From: Rhodospirillales bacterium
GTDB taxonomy: Bacteria > Pseudomonadota > Alphaproteobacteria > Micavibrionales > Micavibrionaceae
NCBI GenBank assembly: GCA_020638365.1
Contig: JACKIQ010000007.1
Coordinates: 1-63,916, forward strand
Reading direction: 5' to 3'
DNA length: 63,916 bases
The notes beneath the pieces were generated by a model. It was not told the origin of the DNA and ran no database searches. It worked only from the letters and a program-made list of their open reading frames with translations. The position numbers were made by a program, and so were the translations under genes. This document shows positions 55,083 to 63,916 of this stretch, piece by piece (positions within the stretch are counted from its first letter, which is position 1; every line of letters starts with the position of its first letter).

Positions 55083-56731
55083 ATCTGCGCCTTAATTTGT
55101 CCTTTAGGCTTGTCGGTGGCGATCTGAACCATGACGACCTTGCCCGCGTATTTCTGATCGAATTCGAGGAAATAACGGCCGTTATTTTCTGCACGGATGG
55201 AGCGGCTGACATCGACTTCTTCGGCTTCGCCGTTGTCGTAGAGAACACCGATCTTTATTTGCCTGCTTTCCGGTTGCGTCACTTCCAATTCAAGATAGCT
55301 GCCCTGTGCCATGACGTTTTGCGTATCGAGATTGTCGAAGAACATGACTTCGTTCATCGCTTCGTACTTTTTCTTACGTTTTTTAGCGTTCGGCAGTTCG
55401 GGACCATAGACGGCCAGTGTGCTCGGTTCCGCCACGGGAGGTTTTTGCGGTGTTACAGCTTCCTGCGCGGGTGTCCCCTCTCCGGCCTGAGGCGCGGTTG
55501 CAGCGGCCTGATCTGCGGACGCCGGTTGCACGGAGTCTTCCTTGGTCGACTCGGGCGGCGGAGGGGCGAATGCCTTTTCAGCCGACGCCAGCAGATTTTC
55601 GCCCGAGCATTTACCGGAAACAGCCGGGATCATCTGGCGGAAGGCCACGGGGTCTTCGAACGTGTGGTGCGAGAGAAACTCCCAGAGCAGAATCTTGGGC
55701 GGGTAGTCCTGAAACTCATCTGTGGAGAAAAAGACCACCCCCGCTCCGCCGAAACCGCCCGCGGACATCGCTCGGTTACGGATATCTGATTTCAGGGCCA
55801 GCTTGAGCGAGCCTACGAAGTTAAAGTCCTCCTCGTGCGCCGTGTTACTGGTTCCGACAATCGCGATGTCCGGGTATGTTACGTCGCCGAATAACGCATC
55901 CGCGCTGGTGACCTGCGTGAGGGCCGTTGTCGCCCACATCGGGCGGCGTTCCGGAGGGACGATGACTTTACAGACTTTTTCGACAAATTCGTCAAACTCC
56001 CCTTTTTCACTTTCCAACCACCAGGTGATTTCGTTGGAAAACTCTTCTTTTTCCTTTGTTTTAAACAGAGGGTGCTGGAGAACAAGTTTTGCAACCTGCT
56101 GCGCAGACCAGTTCGCCCCTTCGCGGCGCCAGTGCGGGTCGCCCTTGAAAAAATATTCGAAGTCATCGGGGGGAGACGAAAGGTCGGTGATGTTTATTCC
56201 CAATCCCTGAAGCGTGGAGATCAGACCCTGATAATTCTTTTTTGCGACCTGCCAGTCGTAGCCCTCGGGCATTTCCTTGGGGTCAATATGTTTGTTTGCG
56301 ACAACGGCCCGAGAGGGTTGCAGAACAATGTAGAGTTCTGTGCCTTTTTCTTTCAGGCGGTCCTTGAGGCGCTGCATGCTATCAAGGGTGTCCTGAGACA
56401 TCGTGTAGTCTGTCCGGAAATCGAGAGAACGATACAGCCAGCCTCCCTTTCCGACATAGATGACACGCATGACTTTATCACCGCCGCGATAGAGCTTTTC
56501 GTCCTTTAGCTGCGAACAAAAGCCCAGGTCAGGAAACGGGAGTTTTTGCTGTTCGATCGCGATACGCCGCTCCTCTTCGCTTTGCCGCGCACCGGGGGCA
56601 AGCTGCATCCGCCTGTCTTCGCCTTCAGCGAAGGCGGGAGACAGGGACGAAAGTGCAAAGGACGATACGAACACGCCCAGCAGGAGTGTCCGTACCATCT
56701 TCGAGGTTTTTGTTCGCGTCGCGTTTTTCAT
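55055..56731 (-). CDS. algX: Alginate O-acetyltransferase AlgX
   Basis: The 558-residue exported protein has a signal peptide ending SPAFA, a SGNH domain with Asp198-x-His200 (GDPHW) and Ser295 in GTSN (equivalents of Pseudomonas Asp174/His176/Ser269), then a Pro/Ala/Gln/Glu-rich linker (about 395-440) and a C-terminal beta module with LELEVTQPESRQIKIGVLYDNGEAEEVDV. AlgX is the terminal acetyltransferase on the polymer. The linker is an unusual insert compared with the usual compact form. Nine bases after algF. Confidence 0.88.
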   Translation of the reverse strand: MKNATRTKTSKMVRTLLLGVFVSSFALSSLSPAFAEGEDRRMQLAPGARQSEEERRIAIEQQKLPFPDLGFCSQLKDEKLYRGGDKVMRVIYVGKGGWLYRSLDFRTDYTMSQDTLDSMQRLKDRLKEKGTELYIVLQPSRAVVANKHIDPKEMPEGYDWQVAKKNYQGLISTLQGLGINITDLSSPPDDFEYFFKGDPHWRREGANWSAQQVAKLVLQHPLFKTKEKEEFSNEITWWLESEKGEFDEFVEKVCKVIVPPERRPMWATTALTQVTSADALFGDVTYPDIAIVGTSNTAHEEDFNFVGSLKLALKSDIRNRAMSAGGFGGAGVVFFSTDEFQDYPPKILLWEFLSHHTFEDPVAFRQMIPAVSGKCSGENLLASAEKAFAPPPPESTKEDSVQPASADQAAATAPQAGEGTPAQEAVTPQKPPVAEPSTLAVYGPELPNAKKRKKKYEAMNEVMFFDNLDTQNVMAQGSYLELEVTQPESRQIKIGVLYDNGEAEEVDVSRSIRAENNGRYFLEFDQKYAGKVVMVQIATDKPKGQIKAQICKYKDGNI

Positions 56732-56740
56732 CTTATTCTT

Positions 56741-57406
56741 TTATTCTTGGGAAGTACGCGCACGGTCATACGTTCCCAGTCCTCCATCATCGTTTTCGAC
56801 AATCGAAATGATGTAGTTCTGCTTGCGCTCCAGAGGCCAGTCGATGAGCTTGGCAAATTCCTCGTCGCCCTTGAAAACGCCAAAGGATACCTTGATAGGA
56901 TTGACTTCCTTGTTCATCATCGTGTTCGCCGGGATCGGGCCGATGACGGGTATTTTGCCGTCGGCCGTCTTGACGATGATGTCGTCATGCTCGGTGAAAT
57001 TGTAAACAATGATATTGGCTTTCAGATCACTGGTCGGCTCGGGATCCTTTTCAACCCGCAGGTCGTTGTTTTGCAGGATCACGGTGTAGTGACCTTTCGG
57101 CTCGGCATCGAATTCTTTCTTGCCGGGGCCAAGTTCAACCAGAATTTTTCCGGGTGCGATAACCGAATAAGGTTTTACGCCACCGAAGCGGATTCCATCG
57201 CGTTCGCGACCGTTGACCTTTGGGGGAATTTCAGAGGTCAAATCGGGCTGCGCGTGAATAAAGCGCACGAAAGCCGAATTTTCCGGGGGAACCGGATCGT
57301 ACAATCCTTCATCTTCGGACGCGGCGTAAACGCCTGCGCCTGTAAAAAGAGCCAGAGCCACAATCATCATGGCGAAGGACATTTTCTTGAACATTATGTT
57401 TTTCAT
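56741..57406 (-). CDS. algF: Alginate O-acetylation protein AlgF
   Basis: The 221-residue periplasmic protein has a signal peptide (ALALFTGAGVYA), then ENSAFVRFIHAQPD, similar to the AlgF start of the mature protein, and a second domain with ENDDGG near the end. GAAAGG precedes the ATG. AlgF helps pass acetyl groups to alginate with AlgI, AlgJ and AlgX. Confidence 0.85.
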   Translation of the reverse strand: MKNIMFKKMSFAMMIVALALFTGAGVYAASEDEGLYDPVPPENSAFVRFIHAQPDLTSEIPPKVNGRERDGIRFGGVKPYSVIAPGKILVELGPGKKEFDAEPKGHYTVILQNNDLRVEKDPEPTSDLKANIIVYNFTEHDDIIVKTADGKIPVIGPIPANTMMNKEVNPIKVSFGVFKGDEEFAKLIDWPLERKQNYIISIVENDDGGLGTYDRARTSQE

Positions 57407-57451
57407 GTTTTTGACCTTTCTCTTACAAAGTCATACTTAAAAGTTTCGATC

Positions 57452-58957
57452 TTATGCCGCCTTGAGCTTCTGATCGTATTCACCCACTTCGGGGTATCTG
57501 CGCAGCGTTGCGTCGACTTCCTCGAACATCGCGTGCATCAATTTTTCAGAGACCGGGCTTTCCACCACCACAACCAAAGTCGGTTTGTTGGAGGACGCGC
57601 GGACAAGGCCCCATGTTCCATCTTCGAGCGTGATGCGGATCCCGTTGACCGTCACAACGCTTTCGATTTTCTGGCCCATGATTTTTTCACCTTTTTCGAA
57701 CAGGGATTTGTAATGTTCAATCACGCTGTCGACGACCTGATATTTTCTGTCGTCCGGGCAGTAAGGAGACATGGTCGGAGAGCTCCAGGTTTTGGGGAGG
57801 CTCTCGCGCAGGTCGGCCAGAGACTTGTCCTTGGCGCGTTCCATCATCTGGCAGACCGCTACGGCAGTCAGTATCCCGTCATCATAGCCGCGGCCAATGG
57901 GATTGTTGAAAAAGAAGTGACCGCTTTTTTCAAAGCCGGCGAGCGCTTTCAGTTCGCTGACGCGGCGCTTGATATAGGAGTGGCCCGTCTTCCAGTAATC
58001 GGTGGTGACGTTCAGCTCTTTGAGAACCGGGTCGGTGTGGTACAGCCCAGTTGATTTTACATCAACGACGAAGGTCGGGTTTTTGTGAACCGTCGCCAAG
58101 TCTCTTGCCAGCAGGACGCCGATCTTGTCCGCGAATATTTCCTCGCCCGTGTTATCGACCACACCGCAACGATCGCCGTCGCCGTCGAAACCAAAACCGA
58201 TATCCGCGCCCGTTTCCTTTACGCGGTCGCTCAGGGCGTGCAGCATTTCAAGGTCTTCCGGATTCGGATTGTAGCGCGGGAAGGTGTAATCCAGTTCGCA
58301 ATCCATTTCGATGACTTCGCAGCCGATCGCTTTCAAAGCCTGCGGCGCGTAGACGCCCGCAGTACCGTTACCGCATGCGACAACGACTTTAAGCTTGCGG
58401 GTCAGTTTCACGTCCTTGGTGATGTCGGCGATGTAGCGTTCTTTCATGTCGCCAACATATTCATAGGTTCCGCCCGCTTTCGGTTTAACGTTTTCGGACA
58501 GGACGATGTCTTTGAGGCGGGACATGAGTTCAGGGCCGAAAGTCAGAGGGCGCTGGATCCCCATTTTTACGCCCGTCCAGCCGTTTTCGTTATGGCTGGC
58601 GGTGACCATGGCGACCGCAGGGCAATCGAGTTCAAATTGCGAGAAGTAAGCGACCGGAGACAAGGCCAAGCCGATATCCTTGACCTGGCACCCCGTGGAC
58701 ATCAGGCCTATAATCAGGGCCTGCTTGATGCTGGCGCTATAGGAGCGATAATCATGGCCGACGGCGATTGCCGGCGGGGTGATCCCCTCCTCCTGCATGA
58801 TTGTACCGATCCCCATTCCGAGAAGCTGGATGCCGCGCAGGTTGATTTGATCGGGGAAGAGCCAGCGTGCGTCATATTCGCGGAAACCGCTGGGCATCAC
58901 GAATATATCGCGCTCAAATTCCTCTGTATTCGTCTTGATCTGCTTGCTTTTGCTCAT
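57452..58957 (-). CDS. algC: Phosphomannomutase/phosphoglucomutase AlgC
   Basis: I start at ATG 58957 because GGAGGGG lies seven bases before it; the frame extends ten codons further without a ribosome site. The 501-residue enzyme has the phosphoserine loop TASHNENG (Ser121), metal loop GFDGDGDRCG and the sugar-binding region. It interconverts mannose-6-P and mannose-1-P for GDP-mannose and may also serve glucose for other glycans. In Pseudomonas algC is outside the operon; here it is inside. Confidence 0.92.
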   Translation of the reverse strand: MSKSKQIKTNTEEFERDIFVMPSGFREYDARWLFPDQINLRGIQLLGMGIGTIMQEEGITPPAIAVGHDYRSYSASIKQALIIGLMSTGCQVKDIGLALSPVAYFSQFELDCPAVAMVTASHNENGWTGVKMGIQRPLTFGPELMSRLKDIVLSENVKPKAGGTYEYVGDMKERYIADITKDVKLTRKLKVVVACGNGTAGVYAPQALKAIGCEVIEMDCELDYTFPRYNPNPEDLEMLHALSDRVKETGADIGFGFDGDGDRCGVVDNTGEEIFADKIGVLLARDLATVHKNPTFVVDVKSTGLYHTDPVLKELNVTTDYWKTGHSYIKRRVSELKALAGFEKSGHFFFNNPIGRGYDDGILTAVAVCQMMERAKDKSLADLRESLPKTWSSPTMSPYCPDDRKYQVVDSVIEHYKSLFEKGEKIMGQKIESVVTVNGIRITLEDGTWGLVRASSNKPTLVVVVESPVSEKLMHAMFEEVDATLRRYPEVGEYDQKLKAA

Positions 58958-59058
58958 AATTCCCCTCCGTGCGGCACCAAAATTCAACGTTTTTTCTTAA
59001 AAGAACCTTCTTTTAAATAAAGTTTTCAAATCCTGCAAATAATTATGTTAAAGATAAA

Positions 59059-60588
59059 TCAGTGCAGTTTTGGAATCTCCATCACTCCCGAGAAAAACCC
59101 GACAAGCGCGACGAAAACCGTCATAGCGACCATATAGAGATAATTAGAGCTGAAATTCACGAATTTCTGCTGAAATGGCGTCATTCCGGCGCGCAAAAGC
59201 TTGGTTTTCTGGCGCGTCCAGGACTGTTTGTCAAGGCGGAAGAAAACGTACGTCTTAATGACCGATCCCCAAACCTGATTGTAATATATGAGAAACGGGT
59301 AGTACCAACTCAGCACCGGACGCGAGGTCAGGAGCATCATGGTCATCACCCAGCGCGTAAAGCCAATCCACGCAAAGTAAATCGGGAAAAACATGACCGA
59401 GTGCTTGATAACCAACATGATGGCGAAAACAGGGCCGGCCAGGGAAGTCCACATCGAAATACGTTGGTCAAAGATACACCACCACGTAAACAGGCCGATA
59501 CGATGCGGGCCGAGCGCAACGGCGCGCCCGTTGGTGCGCAGCATATTGCCGAACCAGCGAAACATGAGTTGGGTCGTAGCCTTGAAGAAGTTCGGGGACG
59601 GCGGATGTTCGACCGTGTTGACTACCGTATCGGGGACGTAGAGCATGTCGTAACCGTGGCGCAGAACCCAGTACCAGCTTGACTTGTCATCGCCGGTCAG
59701 GAATTTGAAACGGCCCAAGCGCCAGTGGCTAATCGAGTCGTTCTGGACATCGTCTATGAAGCTGGGGTCCGTGATAATCTCCGCACGGAACATCGACATG
59801 CGCCCGGTTAGCGTTAAAACCTTTCTGGATTGCGCTACAGAGCACATCAGGACTTGGCGTTGAGCAAAGCGCAGGTGATGCCATTCGCGGATAATCCTGC
59901 TGCCCTTGACTTCGCATTCCTCGTCGGTGGTCAAGGCTCCGAGCTTGGGCATCATCTTGAAGAAAGGCACACATTTGCGGATCAGACCTTCTTCGAGGAT
60001 CGAGTCGCCGTCGATCACCGCCACGATGGATCCGGGCGCCGGAAGATCACGGGAAATAGCCCGGAAGCCCTGCGCCAAACCATCGCGTTTCCCGGTTCCG
60101 GGAATGCGCACAATCTGGAGCGTTACGTGTTCGGGCGGGTTCATGCCGGCAAATATCTGCTTGACCATAAACTCATCGCCCTTATCGACGATGGATGCAA
60201 CGATGGTCGCCGGCAGGCCGCAGTCGATCGCTTCGCGGATAGCCGCGCCGAAAACCTTTACAGATGTGAGAGCTTCGATGCGGAAGCTGGTTACAAGGAG
60301 ATAGACATGCGGGGGCATTAAATCGTCCCCGCCGAAGGTTGCCCTGGCCCTTAAGCCGGGAAATGTGATGTGGCGATACCACAAGGAGCGCAGAAAGTGC
60401 AGAAAACCCCAGCTGTAACGCCAAAGCGCCAGTCCCCCGACAACGAGGATAAACTGGTTGGAGACGGGATCAAGTGCCTCTTGGGGCAGTGTTGAAACAA
60501 GAACCAAAAGCAGAACCGTGTAGATGGTGAATCCCGGTAATCCCGGGATCCCCCCTCTTCGCTTTCCGCTTTTGGGTTCTTTTGTCAT
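59059..60588 (-). CDS. alg8: Alginate polymerase, glycosyltransferase Alg8
   Basis: The 509-residue inner-membrane GT2 enzyme has N-terminal membrane segments, DGDS and TDEE motifs, LTGRMSMFR, TGDDKSSWYW and MFRWFGNMLRTN (the QxxRW-type region), then several C-terminal helices. It polymerises GDP-mannuronate. Its usual partner Alg44 is not in the window. It lies 32 nt after algD. Confidence 0.94.
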   Translation of the reverse strand: MTKEPKSGKRRGGIPGLPGFTIYTVLLLVLVSTLPQEALDPVSNQFILVVGGLALWRYSWGFLHFLRSLWYRHITFPGLRARATFGGDDLMPPHVYLLVTSFRIEALTSVKVFGAAIREAIDCGLPATIVASIVDKGDEFMVKQIFAGMNPPEHVTLQIVRIPGTGKRDGLAQGFRAISRDLPAPGSIVAVIDGDSILEEGLIRKCVPFFKMMPKLGALTTDEECEVKGSRIIREWHHLRFAQRQVLMCSVAQSRKVLTLTGRMSMFRAEIITDPSFIDDVQNDSISHWRLGRFKFLTGDDKSSWYWVLRHGYDMLYVPDTVVNTVEHPPSPNFFKATTQLMFRWFGNMLRTNGRAVALGPHRIGLFTWWCIFDQRISMWTSLAGPVFAIMLVIKHSVMFFPIYFAWIGFTRWVMTMMLLTSRPVLSWYYPFLIYYNQVWGSVIKTYVFFRLDKQSWTRQKTKLLRAGMTPFQQKFVNFSSNYLYMVAMTVFVALVGFFSGVMEIPKLH

Positions 60589-60620
60589 CTGGGTCTCTTT
60601 TTATGCCGAATGTAAAAGAA

Positions 60621-61940
60621 CTACCAGCATATACCCGTGTAGGACGAACGCTCTTCCACCGGATTGTCTTTCAGACGGACCAGATCAATGATCGGCGTAT
60701 CCGTTGCGGTCTTTTCAAGGATCGCCCCGAAATCCTCACCGTGGTTCCCGATGACAATGACTTCCGCATTGGGGAGGAACTGTTCGGATTTTTCCACGAG
60801 GCATTTCGAGATGTGCGGGATGCCTTCCTTGATGTATTTCTGGTTTGCGCCCTCCATCTGGGACGCTTCGTAGACGCAAGGATCGTAGATCGTAAGTTCG
60901 TAACCTTCCTTTATGAGAAGATCGGCCAGCGTCACCAGCGGGCTTTCGCGCAGATCGTCGGTCCCCGCCTTGAAGCTCAGGCCCATCATGCCAACCTTTT
61001 TCTTACCTGTTTCCTTTATCATCTCGCTAGCGCGGCGGACCTGCTCGTCATTGGCTTCGAGGAGCGCATCGAAAATGTGGGTCTTGATGCCCTTTTCCTT
61101 GCCGCAGGCGCGAATTGCGCGGACGTCCTTGGGCAGGCAGGAGCCGCCGAAGGCGAAGCCGGGTTTCAGATAAGCCTTGGAGATGTTCAGTTTGGTATCA
61201 AGGAAGAAGATGTCCATGACTTTGTGCGAGTCAACGCCCATTTCCTTAAGGATGTTACCGAGTTCGTTTGCAAAACCGACCTTGATGGCGTGCCAAGCGT
61301 TGTCAGCGTATTTAACGCCCTCAGCCACTTCGACTGTGCAGATCGCCTGATCCGCCTTGATGCCCTTGTAGATTTCAACCATCATGTCGGCGGTTTTCCC
61401 GTCCGTCGCGCCAATGACGATTTTCGGGGGGTTGAAGTAGTCGTAAATCGCGGTGCTTTCACGCAGGAATTCGGGGTTGTTCCCGAAACCAAAGCCTTCG
61501 CCCGCTTTCTTGCCGGACGCTTTCTCGATGGCCGGGATCGCGATGTTGCGCGCGGTTCCCGGAACCACGGTGGAGCGCAGGACAACCGAGTGATAACCGT
61601 CCTTTTCCTTCAGAACTTCGCCGATCTGAGCACAGACCGCTTCAACGTAATCCAGTTTCAGGGAACCGTCCTGATTGCTGGGGGTTCCCACGCAAATCAG
61701 AGAAATATCGGTGTTCATCACCGCTTCGCGAACATCCTGCGTCGCGCTGAGCAAACCTTTTTCCTTATTGGATTTAATCATTTCAGGAAGACCGGGCTCG
61801 ACGATCGGCGAGCGGCCTTCATTCAGGCACTTTACCTTGACCGGGTCCGTATCGACCGCGATGACTTTAAAACCAGATTCGGCAAGGCATGCGCTTGCAA
61901 CCGCCCCGACGTACCCCAGACCAAATACGCTTATTTTCAT
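60621..61940 (-). CDS. algD: GDP-mannose 6-dehydrogenase
   Basis: The 439-residue protein oxidises GDP-mannose to GDP-mannuronate, the committed step of alginate synthesis. It has the NAD site FGLGYVGAV, catalytic Cys268 in FGGSCLPKD, VGTPSNQDG, GLSFKAGTDDLRESP and the same C-terminal Gly-Ile-Cys-Trp as Pseudomonas AlgD, which separates it from UDP-glucose dehydrogenases. GAGGATGG precedes the ATG. It heads the eight-gene minus-strand operon. Confidence 0.95.
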   Translation of the reverse strand: MKISVFGLGYVGAVASACLAESGFKVIAVDTDPVKVKCLNEGRSPIVEPGLPEMIKSNKEKGLLSATQDVREAVMNTDISLICVGTPSNQDGSLKLDYVEAVCAQIGEVLKEKDGYHSVVLRSTVVPGTARNIAIPAIEKASGKKAGEGFGFGNNPEFLRESTAIYDYFNPPKIVIGATDGKTADMMVEIYKGIKADQAICTVEVAEGVKYADNAWHAIKVGFANELGNILKEMGVDSHKVMDIFFLDTKLNISKAYLKPGFAFGGSCLPKDVRAIRACGKEKGIKTHIFDALLEANDEQVRRASEMIKETGKKKVGMMGLSFKAGTDDLRESPLVTLADLLIKEGYELTIYDPCVYEASQMEGANQKYIKEGIPHISKCLVEKSEQFLPNAEVIVIGNHGEDFGAILEKTATDTPIIDLVRLKDNPVEERSSYTGICW

Positions 61941-62266
61941 AATTAACCATCCTCGACTTTAAAAAAACAGCCTAGCACTTAAAGAACATTGGAAAATTTT
62001 TCAACTAAATTCTTCATCGCAGCATACTTTTTTTGGACGGTCCGGATCGTTTTTTCCCGGGCCCTTCCCGTTTGATCATAATTACTGTCATCTTCTCATG
62101 TTTTGCTTTTCAAAACTTGGAGCCTAGTCGCCCAGCGATACCCGTTTTGTTAAGGTTTCAGAAAGGTCATGGCTGCATATGGTCCGAATTCGCATTTCTG
62201 GCCAATATTGTCCAATTTATGCAGGCTCGTTCCTCTTTCTTCTTCGCTCAGGTTCAATGTCCATTC
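61941..62266 (-). promoter_or_regulatory. Region upstream of algD, between algI and the operon
   Basis: A 326-bp region with no gene; it should hold the operon promoter. A TTGAAA with TAAGTG 17 bp on is a weak sigma-70-like candidate. I find no convincing sigma-54 spacing. No strong terminator after algI is seen, so read-through from algI is possible. Confidence 0.4.
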
Positions 62267-63715
62267 CTAGAACTGGAAGTACAGGAACGGGGAGTAGCTC
62301 ATCGCGACGAGGCGGGTTACCGCAATGATGAAAAGTGTCCCGACAAGGAGTTGCATCACCGCGCCGGGCGTGGCTTTCATCGCGGAACTGCCCTTTGAAA
62401 GCTCTACGGGGGTGCGGTCGCGCTCAAAATAGGGCATCAGGACAATCAGGAGCAGTCCGCCAATCAGCGCGACGATATGCATCCCCTTGATTTGCCAAGC
62501 TAAAGCTTCGCTCAGCCCTATACCCTGAAGGCCGATCATTCCCTGATACATCGCGAAGGCGTGCTCTATCGAATGGGCACGGAAAAGAACCCAGCCGATC
62601 ATCACGAAGATCTGGGTCATGACAATCAGGGCCAGGCGTTTGGCGATATTCGCCGAGGGCTTGCCCGTGACACCGCAGAATCGCTCGATCGCAAGGATTA
62701 CGCCGTGCCAGCCACCCCAGGCTATGAACGTCCAGTTCGCGCCGTGCCAGAGGCCTCCCAGAAGCATCGTCAGAAAAAGGTTTACATAAGTCCTTACTTT
62801 CCCGTGACGGCTTCCCCCCAGCGGGATATAGAGATAATCACGCAGCCATGTCGAGAGGCTGATGTGCCAGCGGCGCCAGAATTCCGTAATACTGCCGCTG
62901 ATATAGGGGTTGTTAAAGTTCTCTATGAAGCGGAAACCCATCATGAGAGCCAGTCCTACGGCCATTTCGCTGTATCCTGCGAAATCGTAGAAAAGCTGGA
63001 TCGTGTAGGCAGCAGTACCCAGCCACGCATCGGCCATGGTCGGGTTTTCAAGCGCAAACGAGGCGTCCGCCAAAGGCGCTATGGTATCGGCGATGAGGAC
63101 TTTCTTGGCGAATCCGGCCATGAAGCGGTATGCGCCCTCCGAGAACACATCCATGCCGTGCCTGCGGTTGGTGAACTGCCAGACAAGGTCCTTGTATTTG
63201 AGTACGGGACCGGCGATAAGGTGCGGGAAAAGCGTGATAAAGGCCGCGAAGTCAAAGAGATTGCGGGTTGCCGGGCAGTCCCTGCGCCAGACATCCACGA
63301 TATAGCTGATGGCGTGAAACACGAAAAAGGACACGCCGATCGGCAGGATTACCCCGGCATATTCCGGAGGAATGGCCACGCCGAAATCCTGCATCATGTC
63401 ATTAAAGCTGCGAACCCCGAAATTCCAGTACTTGAAATAGCCAAGCGTCAGGAGGTTAACCGTTACACCGAAGCGAAGCAGCCAGACGGCGCGTGCGTAA
63501 TGGGTTTCATGATACCGTTCAATCAGGAGTGCGCAATACCAGCTAAAGCCGATAATGGCGTAGAGCATGAAGAGAAAATCCAGGCGCCACCAAGCGTAGA
63601 AAAAAGAGCTTCCTATAAAGATCACGGGCGATTTGAGGCTTTTTCCCGACAAATAGTAGATCGCGAGAAAGACAGGCAAAAATAAAAATAAAAAAATCGG
63701 CGACGCGAAAATCAT
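62267..63715 (-). CDS. algI: Alginate O-acetyltransferase AlgI (MBOAT)
   Basis: I start at ATG 63715 (AGGGGTG upstream); a TTG at 63718 is three bases earlier. The 482-residue inner-membrane protein has about ten helices and the MBOAT catalytic His324 in LWHGANWTFI, plus FWRRWHISLSTWLRDYLYIPLGGSRHG. It moves acetyl groups across the inner membrane to AlgJ/AlgX. Separated from algD by 326 bp; no other gene between. Confidence 0.94.
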   Translation of the reverse strand: MIFASPIFLFLFLPVFLAIYYLSGKSLKSPVIFIGSSFFYAWWRLDFLFMLYAIIGFSWYCALLIERYHETHYARAVWLLRFGVTVNLLTLGYFKYWNFGVRSFNDMMQDFGVAIPPEYAGVILPIGVSFFVFHAISYIVDVWRRDCPATRNLFDFAAFITLFPHLIAGPVLKYKDLVWQFTNRRHGMDVFSEGAYRFMAGFAKKVLIADTIAPLADASFALENPTMADAWLGTAAYTIQLFYDFAGYSEMAVGLALMMGFRFIENFNNPYISGSITEFWRRWHISLSTWLRDYLYIPLGGSRHGKVRTYVNLFLTMLLGGLWHGANWTFIAWGGWHGVILAIERFCGVTGKPSANIAKRLALIVMTQIFVMIGWVLFRAHSIEHAFAMYQGMIGLQGIGLSEALAWQIKGMHIVALIGGLLLIVLMPYFERDRTPVELSKGSSAMKATPGAVMQLLVGTLFIIAVTRLVAMSYSPFLYFQF

Positions 63716-63871
63716 CAATCACCCCTGCTTGTAAAAATCCGTGACCGTTATGGAGAGGTCGAACGGAAAAAGCAAGATATATTATCCATAACAACGGGAT
63801 CAGGGATGTTTTTTATACGTCTAAAATTGTTTCTAATAATATGTAAAATCTATTTTGCATCTTATGGATGC

Positions 63872-63916
63872 TTAAGCCGGATCCTTCTTTTTCTGCCCCA
63901 CGTCACTGAGAGCTAC
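63872..63916 (-). CDS. Possible C-terminal end of an upstream gene
   Basis: Fourteen open codons end at TAA (63872-63874) and run off the window (VALSDVGQKKKDPA). This could be the end of a minus-strand gene upstream of algI. It is too short to identify. Confidence 0.25.
   Translation of the reverse strand, partial: VALSDVGQKKKDPA

Noticed and set aside
56546..58054. 502-codon plus-strand frame across algX, algF and algC
   Set aside because: It crosses three well-supported minus-strand alginate genes and shows no domain of its own.
60582..61946. 454-codon plus-strand frame opposite algD
   Set aside because: AlgD is clear on the minus strand; the plus frame is its complement.
62200..62230. 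Sigma-54 promoter for algD (TTGGCCAGAAATGC on minus strand)
   Set aside because: The GG and GC elements are eight bases apart instead of ten.

Overview
The window looks like a chromosomal segment of an alphaproteobacterium of middling GC content. The signs are an NDUFA12-type complex I accessory subunit (42608-43000) next to an MlaD and a DUF2155 gene, an rpmH-rnpA-yidD-yidC-engB run, a def-fmt-truA run, DapD/DapE lysine synthesis and a UbiH-type hydroxylase. The genus cannot be proven from the sequence. A Micavibrio-like lineage is only a guess from gene content. No tRNA, rRNA, insertion sequence or CRISPR array was seen.

Layout. 1-3380: glmS (cut by the left edge) and glmU, separated by two AT-rich orphan exported proteins that share a 28-bp upstream element, plus a dispersed-type palindromic repeat. 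3417-5250: a DUF3108 periplasmic protein and a FemAB-like acyltransferase. 5330-8495: dapD, a SpoT/MESH1-like HD protein, dapE. 8551-19000, nearly all on the minus strand: housekeeping genes (PRC-barrel protein, YqfO-like protein, truA, fmt, def, rmuC, engB, yidC, yidD, rnpA, rpmH, ubiH-like). 19155-29113: a divergent two-partner secretion locus with a 2481-residue beta-helix exoprotein and its FhaC/ShlB-type transporter. 29319-32257: a jelly-roll polysaccharide lyase coupled to a phage-tail-like SGNH acetylesterase. 32457-39502: accessory genes, including a sulfotransferase, a GT4 glycosyltransferase, an orphan Pycsar-effector-like (DUF5706) membrane protein, and a split MFS/spermidine-synthase-like pair lying between clpS and clpA. 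39673-49570: clpA, ridA, ndufa12, mlaD, DUF2155, a HAD phosphatase, metE, a PfkB kinase and an orphan. 49743-63718: a nearly complete alginate locus.

The alginate locus is the main system. Eight minus-strand genes run algD (61940), alg8, algC, algF, algX, algG, algJ and a second algX-like gene (ending 50902). algI lies upstream (63715-62267) and algL lies convergently downstream on the plus strand. Catalytic residues are present: AlgD Cys268, AlgI His324, AlgG Asp-Pro-His-Asp 320-323, and Asp/His plus Ser in all three SGNH proteins. The set covers GDP-mannuronate synthesis, polymerisation, O-acetylation, epimerisation and lysis. alg44, algK, algE and algA are not in the window, so the c-di-GMP receptor and outer-membrane exit route are either encoded elsewhere or replaced. 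The gene order differs from the Pseudomonas/Azotobacter operon and there is an extra AlgX-type acetyltransferase.

A polysaccharide theme recurs: alginate synthesis, a second lyase with an esterase that could act on acetylated polyuronates, a giant beta-helix surface protein, a sulfotransferase and a glycosyltransferase. A link among them is inference. Only the alginate operon and the two-partner secretion pair are firmly supported as working systems.
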